Assembly: GCA_007127625.1 (NCBI GenBank)
Contig: SKYZ01000400.1
Span: 1-10,958 of the forward strand
DNA: 10,958 nt
From: Aquisalimonas sp.
GTDB taxonomy: Bacteria > Pseudomonadota > Gammaproteobacteria > Nitrococcales > Aquisalimonadaceae
Reading direction: 5' to 3'
Positions 6,000 to 10,958 of the stretch are shown here, one piece after another (within the stretch, counting starts at the first letter, position 1; the number at the start of each line of letters is the position of its first letter). Position numbers and translations under genes: made by a program. A model generated the notes under the pieces. It was not told the DNA's origin. It saw only the letters and a program-made list of their open reading frames with translations, and searched no databases.

Positions 6000-6027
6000 G
6001 AGCTCACTCCTCCTGAGGAGTGAGCTC
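6000..6027. terminator. Perfect 13-bp palindrome between convergent genes, possible two-way terminator
   Basis: Bases 6000-6012 (GAGCTCACTCCTC) are the exact reverse complement of 6015-6027, with only CT between; in RNA the top of the stem would open to give a usable loop. It covers the last codons and the stop (6004-6006) of the META lipoprotein gene and lies just after the exonuclease stop at 5982. No T tract follows on either strand, so classical intrinsic termination is doubtful. It may instead stop or protect the two converging transcripts as a 3' hairpin. Confidence 0.4.
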
Positions 6028-6510
6028 CCACTCCTGGCCATCCTGGAACCGCAGAACCAGGGTGTCGCTGGCGCGTGACCATTCCATGGTTCGGGTCAGA
6101 TTGTTGACGAAGTCCCGCTCGAAGGCCTGACTGTCCGGATCCTGGATGTTGCACTGCTCCGTAGTCAGGCCGATGGCACCGAAGCGCAGATGGTCGTCGT
6201 CCACATGCTCGACACTGGCATTCAAGTTGTTACATGCCGCCTGGCCCGCCACGTTGCCCTCGCCGTCTATCTCCACCGTGAACGGCGCGGCATCCGGCTG
6301 CAGGGACCGGCCCTGCGGGTCGATGGCGCCGGTCACGCGCCAGGCGCCGGTGATGTCGTCCGGTGGCGCGTCCATGGAGGCAACCCGAATGCCTTCCTGC
6401 TCCGGCTCCGGCCCGGTGCTGCAGCCGGTCACCAGCAGGGCTCCGGCCAGTGCGAGTGACAGGCGGTGCCATCCAAGCCACGGTGCTGCTTCTGAACTTT
6501 TGACGATCAT
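6004..6510 (-). CDS. META domain lipoprotein (HslJ-like)
   Basis: This 168-residue envelope lipoprotein has a hydrophobic signal (about 17-27) ending in the lipobox VTGC with Cys30 as acceptor. A short acidic linker leads to a META domain (about 52-165) marked by ITGAWRVTGA, GNVAGQAACNNLNA, LRFGAIGLTTEQC and LVLRFQDGQEWEL. Cys93 and Cys120 are placed where META proteins usually have a cysteine pair. The family includes E. coli HslJ, linked to heat shock and novobiocin resistance, but the biochemical function is unknown. The ATG at 6510 is supported by GGAGG (6517-6521 on the minus strand), six bases away. It lies 32 bases after the der stop on the same strand, so it is probably the second gene of a der operon. 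Its last codons form half of the palindrome at 6000-6027. Confidence 0.88.
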   Translation of the reverse strand: MIVKSSEAAPWLGWHRLSLALAGALLVTGCSTGPEPEQEGIRVASMDAPPDDITGAWRVTGAIDPQGRSLQPDAAPFTVEIDGEGNVAGQAACNNLNASVEHVDDDHLRFGAIGLTTEQCNIQDPDSQAFERDFVNNLTRTMEWSRASDTLVLRFQDGQEWELTPQEE

Positions 6511-6542
6511 TCCATTCCTCCCTGTCTGAGACCCCTCGGAGG

Positions 6543-7961
6543 CTATCGACGCTTCTTGCGAGCGTTCTTCTTGATGTGCTGCATGAGGCGCTTGCGACGC
6601 TGCTGTTGCCGCGGGCTCAGCGTGTTCGTCTTGCCTTCATAGGGGTTGTCGGTGGTCTTGAATTCCAGACGCACGGGGGTGCCCTGAAGTTCCAGCACCT
6701 TGCGAAACGTGTTGGCCAGATAGCGTCGGTAATCCCGGGGCGTGCGCTCGGCCTGATTGCCATGGACGACGATCACCGGCGGATTGCGTCCGCCCTGGTG
6801 GGCATAGCGCAGCTTGATCCGCCGCCCGCGCACCAACGGTGGCGGGTGGCGCTCCACGGCATCTTCCAGAATCTGGGTGAGCCGCCCGGTGGACAGGTCG
6901 CGGCTGCCGGCTTCGTGGGCCTGATCCACGGCCTCCAGCAACAGGCCGACGCCGGTGCCATGGAGGGCAGAGATGAAATGCACTTCGGCGAACTCGATGA
7001 ACCCGAGTTTGACCTGCAGTGTGCGCCGAACGTCCTCGCGCTCGTCCGGATCCAGACCATCCCACTTGTTCACGGCGATCACCAGGCCGCGCCCGGCCTC
7101 GATGGTGTGCCCCACCAGGTGGGCATCCTGCTCGGTCACGCGGCCACGGGCGTCCAGCACCATGATGACCACGTTGGCGGCGTCAATGGCGGCCAGCGTC
7201 TTGATGACACTGAACTTCTCCACCGACTCGCTGACCCGGCTGCGACGGCGCACGCCGGCGGTATCGATGAGGGTGTACGCCTGGCCGTCACGCTGGAAGG
7301 GGATGGCGATGCTGTCGCGGGTGGTGCCGGGCGCATCGTAGACCAGCACCCGATCCTCGCCCAGAAGCCGGTTCACCAGTGTCGACTTGCCCACGTTGGG
7401 GCGCCCGATCACGGCGACCCGCGTCCCGCGTGCTTCCTCCACGAGCGCCTGACTGTCCTCCAGGCGCTCCGACGGCAGTGCGGCGAACACATGCTCCAGC
7501 AGCCGGTTGATCCCGTGGCCGTGGGCGGCGGCAATGGGCCAGGGCGCACCGAGACCAAGGGCGTGGAAGTCCGCGCCGGCGAGACCGGGCTCCATGCCCT
7601 CGGTCTTGTTGACTGCCACCGTCAGGGGCTTGCCGGCCCGTCGCAGCAGGCCGGCGATCTCCTGGTCGGCGGTGGTGACACCCACTCTACCGTCCACCAG
7701 AAGCACCACACCGTCGGCTTCCTCGATGGCCTGCAGTGCCTGCCGGTGCATACCGGCTTCCACCCCCTGGGGGTCATCACCCATGCCACCGGTATCCACC
7801 ACGACGAATGGTTGGCCACCGAAGTGCGCGCGGCCGTACTGGCGATCCCGCGTGAGGCCTGGGAAATCGGCCACCAGCGCGTCGCGGGTACGGGTGAGAC
7901 GGTTGAACAGTGTGGACTTGCCCACGTTGGGGCGGCCCACCAGCGCGATCACGGGATCCAT
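6543..7961 (-). CDS. der: Ribosome-associated GTPase Der (EngA)
   Basis: Der has two GTPase domains in tandem and assists late assembly of the 50S ribosomal subunit in the cytoplasm. Both are intact. The first has GRPNVGKST (9-17), DTGG (56-59) and NKTE (118-121). The second has GRPNVGKST (186-194), DTAG (233-236) and NKWD (298-301). A KH-like domain follows (about 355-440, with [11 protein letters not shown] and [10 protein letters not shown]), and the tail is very basic ([18 protein letters not shown]), as expected for rRNA contact. At 472 residues it is near the E. coli length of about 490. The ATG at 7961 is chosen because [16 protein letters not shown] is the family start; the open frame extends 23 codons upstream without family similarity. 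The promoter is probably in the 145-base gap shared with fabI. Here der is not next to bamB, a common partner elsewhere, but is followed by the META lipoprotein. Confidence 0.97.
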   Translation of the reverse strand: MDPVIALVGRPNVGKSTLFNRLTRTRDALVADFPGLTRDRQYGRAHFGGQPFVVVDTGGMGDDPQGVEAGMHRQALQAIEEADGVVLLVDGRVGVTTADQEIAGLLRRAGKPLTVAVNKTEGMEPGLAGADFHALGLGAPWPIAAAHGHGINRLLEHVFAALPSERLEDSQALVEEARGTRVAVIGRPNVGKSTLVNRLLGEDRVLVYDAPGTTRDSIAIPFQRDGQAYTLIDTAGVRRRSRVSESVEKFSVIKTLAAIDAANVVIMVLDARGRVTEQDAHLVGHTIEAGRGLVIAVNKWDGLDPDEREDVRRTLQVKLGFIEFAEVHFISALHGTGVGLLLEAVDQAHEAGSRDLSTGRLTQILEDAVERHPPPLVRGRRIKLRYAHQGGRNPPVIVVHGNQAERTPRDYRRYLANTFRKVLELQGTPVRLEFKTTDNPYEGKTNTLSPRQQQRRKRLMQHIKKNARKKRR

Positions 7962-7993
7962 GTTGGCTCGCCAGGGAGAAGGAATCGGTCGGC

Positions 7994-7999
7994 AGGATA
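7994..7999 (-). promoter_or_regulatory. Possible extended -10 promoter of der
   Basis: On the minus strand TGCTATCCT reads as an extended -10 (TG-N-TATCCT, with TATCCT at 7999-7994). It would start the transcript about 25 bases ahead of the der start at 7961. The -35 region is not convincing, as is usual for extended -10 promoters. Confidence 0.3.
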
Positions 8000-8067
8000 G
8001 CAGAACTGGCCAGGCGAGTGTCCCGTCCACCGACCACCGCCTCTGCCGCCGCCGGCCCGGAATGCGT

Positions 8068-8073
8068 TATAGT
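8068..8073 (+). promoter_or_regulatory. Probable -10 box of fabI
   Basis: TATAGT matches the sigma-70 -10 consensus at 5 of 6 positions, within an otherwise very GC-rich stretch. It predicts a leader of about 27 bases that includes the AGGAG ribosome binding site (8095-8099). No good -35 hexamer is visible at 16-18 bases. Confidence 0.45.
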
Positions 8074-8106
8074 CCGCCGGAATTGCCAACCGCGAGGAGA
8101 ACAGAG

Positions 8107-8907
8107 ATGGGGTTCCTGTCAGGAAAGAAGGCGCTGATCACCGGTATCGCCAGTAACCGCTCGATTGCCTATGGCGTCGCCAAGTCCATGCGCCGCGAAG
8201 GTGCGGAACTCGCCTTCACGTATCTCGGCGACAAGCTCAAGCCGCGGGTGGAGAAGATCGCCGCGGAGATGGGCAGCGATATCGTGCTGCCGCTGGATGT
8301 AGCCACCGATGAGGACTTCGATGCCCTGGCGCCGGAGCTGGGCAAGCACTGGGACCATGTCGACACCGTGGTGCATTCCATCGGCTTTGCGCCGCAGGAC
8401 GCACTGAAGGGTTCCTTCGTGGACAACACCACCCGAGACAGTTATCGCATCGCCCACGATATCAGCGCCTACAGCTTTGTCGCGCTGGCCCGGGCGCTGC
8501 GGGGCATGATGCACGAGGAGTCATCGCTGCTTACCCTCACCTACCTCGGTTCCGAACGGGCCCTGCCAAGCTACAACGTCATGGGTGCCGCCAAGGCGAG
8601 CCTGGAGGCCAACGTCCGTTACATGGCCTATGACCTCGGCCCCCACGGCATCCGCGTCAACGGCCTCTCCGCCGGGCCGATCAAGACCCTGGCGGCGGCG
8701 GGCATCGGCAGCTTCGGCAAGATGCTCAAGTACAACGCGCGCTCGGCACCGCTGCGCCGCAACGTGACCACCGACGAGGTTGGGGACGCCGCGGCGTTCC
8801 TGTGCTCGGATCTGGCCCGGGGCATTACCGGCGAGGTCGTGCACGTGGACAGCGGTTTCCACATCGTCGGCCTTCCGGGGCTGGACGGTCTGGAAGACGA
8901 CGAGTAA
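8107..8907 (+). CDS. fabI: Enoyl-[acyl-carrier-protein] reductase (NADH) FabI
   Basis: FabI performs the last step of each elongation round of type II fatty-acid synthesis, reducing trans-2-enoyl-ACP with NADH. The protein is 266 residues (E. coli 262) and is a divergent short-chain dehydrogenase. The cofactor loop is [11 protein letters not shown] (13-23). The active site is Tyr146, Tyr156 and Lys163, the same numbers as in E. coli. Gly93, Met159 and Phe203, which line the triclosan pocket in E. coli FabI, are also present, so inhibition by triclosan-like compounds is expected. The C-terminus adds a short acidic tail (LEDDE). The ATG at 8107 has AGGAG (8095-8099) seven bases upstream. The gene is transcribed alone, divergent from der, and ends four bases before a strong terminator. 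Proximity to ppiD is also seen in Pseudomonas-type genomes. Confidence 0.98.
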   Translation: MGFLSGKKALITGIASNRSIAYGVAKSMRREGAELAFTYLGDKLKPRVEKIAAEMGSDIVLPLDVATDEDFDALAPELGKHWDHVDTVVHSIGFAPQDALKGSFVDNTTRDSYRIAHDISAYSFVALARALRGMMHEESSLLTLTYLGSERALPSYNVMGAAKASLEANVRYMAYDLGPHGIRVNGLSAGPIKTLAAAGIGSFGKMLKYNARSAPLRRNVTTDEVGDAAAFLCSDLARGITGEVVHVDSGFHIVGLPGLDGLEDDE

Positions 8908-8910
8908 ACA

Positions 8911-8951
8911 CGAAAAAGGGCGGAGCGCTCCTGGCGCCCCGCCCTTTTTCG
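8911..8951. terminator. Bidirectional intrinsic terminator between fabI and ppiD
   Basis: The arms CGAAAAAGGGCGG (8911-8923) and 8939-8951 are perfect reverse complements over 13 bases. Inside, after one A/C mismatch, GCGC (8925-8928) pairs with GCGC (8934-8937) around the loop TCCTG. The stem carries an A run on one side and a T run on the other, so it ends in a T tract when read from either strand. It lies just after the fabI stop (8907) and before the ppiD stop (8975), the expected place for a shared terminator of convergent genes. Confidence 0.92.
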
Positions 8952-8974
8952 GTCTCCGACGGAGCGCCGGTGCC

Positions 8975-10897
8975 CTACCGGTAATCCTCGTCGTGGACCT
9001 CAACGTCCGCGTCGGCGCGGAGCTGCGCCAGGAACTGCTCCACGGCTTCCTGGCCGTACGCGTCACGCAGGCGATCGGCGAGCTCCCGGCGTTCTTCCGC
9101 ATCCACCGCCTCGGGATCGCCATCGCGAACGCCGCGCAGGATGACCACCACCCGATCGCCTGCCGCCGAAATCACGCCGACTTCAGGGCGATCGCCGTCC
9201 GGGCGACTCATCCGGAAGACTTCATTCAGGACCGGCCATGGGGCCTCCCCATCCTGACGGGTGATCCAGCCGACGCTCTGGTAACCGAGACGGTCGTCCT
9301 CGTCCGCCAGAGACTCGGGGTCATCTCCGTCGCGAACACGATCCATGAGCTCCTGCGCAATGGATTCGGCGGCCTCACCGGCCTTCCGGGCGCGCAGGCG
9401 CTCAGAGATATCGTCACGAACCTCGTCCAGTTCCAACTGCGCCTGCGGCTCATGCTCCGCCACACGGACGACGACAGCGCGGTCGTCGTCGATTTCGATG
9501 ACGCGGCTGTTCATGCCGTCTTCCAGGACTTCCGGGTCAAACGCAGCGCCAACCACTTCCCGCACGGCACCAATGCCCTCGTCGGCGCCATCGCGGGTAA
9601 GCCAGTCGCTCTCACGAACCTCCAGCCCCATTTCCTCCGCCGGTCCTTCCAGGCTGTCCGGCATATCGTAGGCCAGGTCGTCCAGGCGATTGATTTCATC
9701 GAAATAGGCCGTGGAGATGCGCTCCTCGGCGAGTTCACGCCGGATCTCGTCGCGCACGTCCTCCAGCGGAGTCGCCTCACCCCGGTCCATGGTGGTGGCC
9801 TCGATGAGATGAAAACCGAAGGGGGAGCGCACGGGTTCAGAGATCTCCCCCCCATCCAGCGCAAACAGGGCATCCTCGAAGGCCTCGACCATGTCGCCTC
9901 GCTGGACCTCGCCGAGATCACCGCCGCGGCGTGCCGACCCCGGGTCCTCGGAGTACTCCTCGGCCAGTTCCGCGAAGGACTCGCCATCCCTCAGACGCTG
10001 GTACAATTCCCGAATGCGCTCCTCGGCAGCCGCCACCGTGTCTGAATCGGCGTCCTCGTCAACGCGGATGAGGATGTGCCGCGCCTCGACCCGACCGGTA
10101 TCTGCGTAGCGATCCCCCTTGACCTGCTCGTAACGGGCTTCGATGTCGTCATCGGAGACGTCCACCTGCGCCAGAAGGTCCTCGCGGTTCAGCTCGACAT
10201 AGGCCAGGCGTACGCGTTCCGGGGTAACGAACTCGCCGCGATTGTCTTCGTAGTAGCCTTCGATCTCTTCGTCGCTGACGCTGACGTCGTCCTGCCAGCC
10301 GTCGGCCGAGATCCGCAGCCAGGCCACGTCACGCTCCTGATATTCGAGGCGCAGGAGATCATCCACCTCCCGCTCCGTCACCAGCCCGGTTTCGCTGAGG
10401 GAGGAGCGCACCTGCTGGGCCAGCGCCTGGCGGCGGACCTGCTGCTCATACTGATCGGTGGTCATCTGGTTCGCCTGGAGCAACTGCCGGTAGCGCTCCG
10501 CAGAGAACCGCCCGCCTTCATGGAACATTTCCTGGGACCGGATGACCGCTGCCAGATCCTGATCGCTCAAGGTCATGTTGCGGTCGTCGAGATAATCCGC
10601 CAGCAGGCGGCGGTCGATTAGCTGCTGCAGGGCGTCCCGGCGAATCTCCCGGTCGATCTCGTCGGTGATCTCGAGATCACCACCATACATCTGCTCCACC
10701 TGCTGGCGCTGATTGCGATAGGCCTGACCGGCTTGGTTACGGCTGATCTCATGGCCGTTCACCGTTGCCACCGCCCGCGGCTGCCCGCTCGGCCCCATGT
10801 ACTGGGACAGACCGAATGTGGCAAACGCCGCCGCGATCAGGACGATAACCGTCCATACAATCCAACGGGAGGCTCCATCTCGAATATCCTGCAGCAT
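8975..10897 (-). CDS. ppiD: Peptidyl-prolyl isomerase-type periplasmic chaperone PpiD
   Basis: PpiD is anchored in the inner membrane by one N-terminal helix and acts in the periplasm on newly exported proteins near the Sec translocon. Here, in 640 residues (E. coli 623), a short cytoplasmic start is followed by a membrane helix (about 12-30). An N-terminal SurA-like chaperone region comes next (about 40-200; ATVNGHEISR, ALQQLIDRRLL, VTEREVDDLL). A parvulin domain follows (about 268-368; EARHILIRVDE, SFAELAEEYSEDPGS, GGDLGEVQRGDM, SPFGFHLIEA) and then a long C-terminal chaperone part. His274, Met336, Phe340 and His363 occupy positions used by active parvulins. The periplasmic part is extremely rich in Asp and Glu, which fits a halophile. 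The ATG at 10897 has GAGGA (10909-10913, minus strand) 11 bases upstream, a rather long spacing. In many gammaproteobacteria hupB precedes ppiD; the 61 bases left at the window edge show no gene or tRNA. Confidence 0.96.
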   Translation of the reverse strand: MLQDIRDGASRWIVWTVIVLIAAAFATFGLSQYMGPSGQPRAVATVNGHEISRNQAGQAYRNQRQQVEQMYGGDLEITDEIDREIRRDALQQLIDRRLLADYLDDRNMTLSDQDLAAVIRSQEMFHEGGRFSAERYRQLLQANQMTTDQYEQQVRRQALAQQVRSSLSETGLVTEREVDDLLRLEYQERDVAWLRISADGWQDDVSVSDEEIEGYYEDNRGEFVTPERVRLAYVELNREDLLAQVDVSDDDIEARYEQVKGDRYADTGRVEARHILIRVDEDADSDTVAAAEERIRELYQRLRDGESFAELAEEYSEDPGSARRGGDLGEVQRGDMVEAFEDALFALDGGEISEPVRSPFGFHLIEATTMDRGEATPLEDVRDEIRRELAEERISTAYFDEINRLDDLAYDMPDSLEGPAEEMGLEVRESDWLTRDGADEGIGAVREVVGAAFDPEVLEDGMNSRVIEIDDDRAVVVRVAEHEPQAQLELDEVRDDISERLRARKAGEAAESIAQELMDRVRDGDDPESLADEDDRLGYQSVGWITRQDGEAPWPVLNEVFRMSRPDGDRPEVGVISAAGDRVVVILRGVRDGDPEAVDAEERRELADRLRDAYGQEAVEQFLAQLRADADVEVHDEDYR

Positions 10898-10958
10898 GTT
10901 GCAACCGGTCCTCTTGGTGACGGCACGCGCGAATCTCCTTCAGCGCGGCTCGCAGGCA

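Noticed and set aside
6576..8000. A 474-codon plus-strand frame opposite der
   Set aside because: It is the antisense shadow of der, caused by high GC content; the minus strand encodes a fully conserved GTPase.
8780..10045. A 421-codon plus-strand frame opposite ppiD that starts inside fabI
   Set aside because: Antisense shadow of a clear ppiD gene, crossing the two-way terminator at 8911-8951, with no recognisable domains.
10898..10958. Possible end of hupB or a tRNA gene ahead of ppiD
   Set aside because: The 61 bases show neither an HU-like C-terminus nor tRNA-like arms; the neighbour must lie outside the window.

Overview
The window looks like the chromosome of a high-GC, probably halophilic gammaproteobacterium. 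The evidence is a FabI that keeps the active-site numbering of the E. coli enzyme, a fabI/ppiD neighbourhood of the kind seen in Pseudomonas-like genomes, and strikingly acid-rich exported proteins (PpiD, the META lipoprotein, the FN3/Lcl_C lipoprotein). An affiliation near the Ectothiorhodospiraceae is a guess from this style, not something the sequence proves.

Layout. Positions 1 to about 2850 are compositionally different from the rest: hand-counted 60-base samples give 47% GC (181-240), 40% (421-480) and 42% (2701-2760), against 68% at 7921-7980. This accessory-looking part holds about 650 bases without a recognisable gene but with several hairpins, then two tandem exported proteins with Lcl_C/DUF1566 domains (649-1851 and 1989-2543), then another 371 bases without a gene. 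From about 2880 the sequence is ordinary high-GC core: a rhomboid protease and an iron-sulfur photolyase on the minus strand (the photolyase is upstream), a divergent DEDDh exonuclease on the plus strand, a convergent META-domain lipoprotein that follows the ribosome-assembly GTPase gene der on the minus strand, fabI divergent from der, a strong two-way terminator, and ppiD on the minus strand at the right edge.

The most notable point is the intergenic region between the photolyase and the exonuclease. It carries three TRTACW hexamers in the same orientation, each exactly 11 bp apart (5324, 5335, 5346). This is the architecture described for B12-dependent light-sensing MerR-family repressors (CarH/LitR). 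The last repeat ends one base before the exonuclease start codon. I infer a light-controlled divergent pair: a bacterial (6-4)-type photolyase with its Fe-S cluster cysteines intact, and an exonuclease of unassigned role. No regulator gene lies in the window.

The housekeeping part (der, fabI, ppiD) covers ribosome maturation, fatty-acid synthesis and envelope protein folding. PpiD here keeps parvulin active-site residues that E. coli PpiD lacks. No rRNA, tRNA, CRISPR array, transposase gene or integrase gene was seen.
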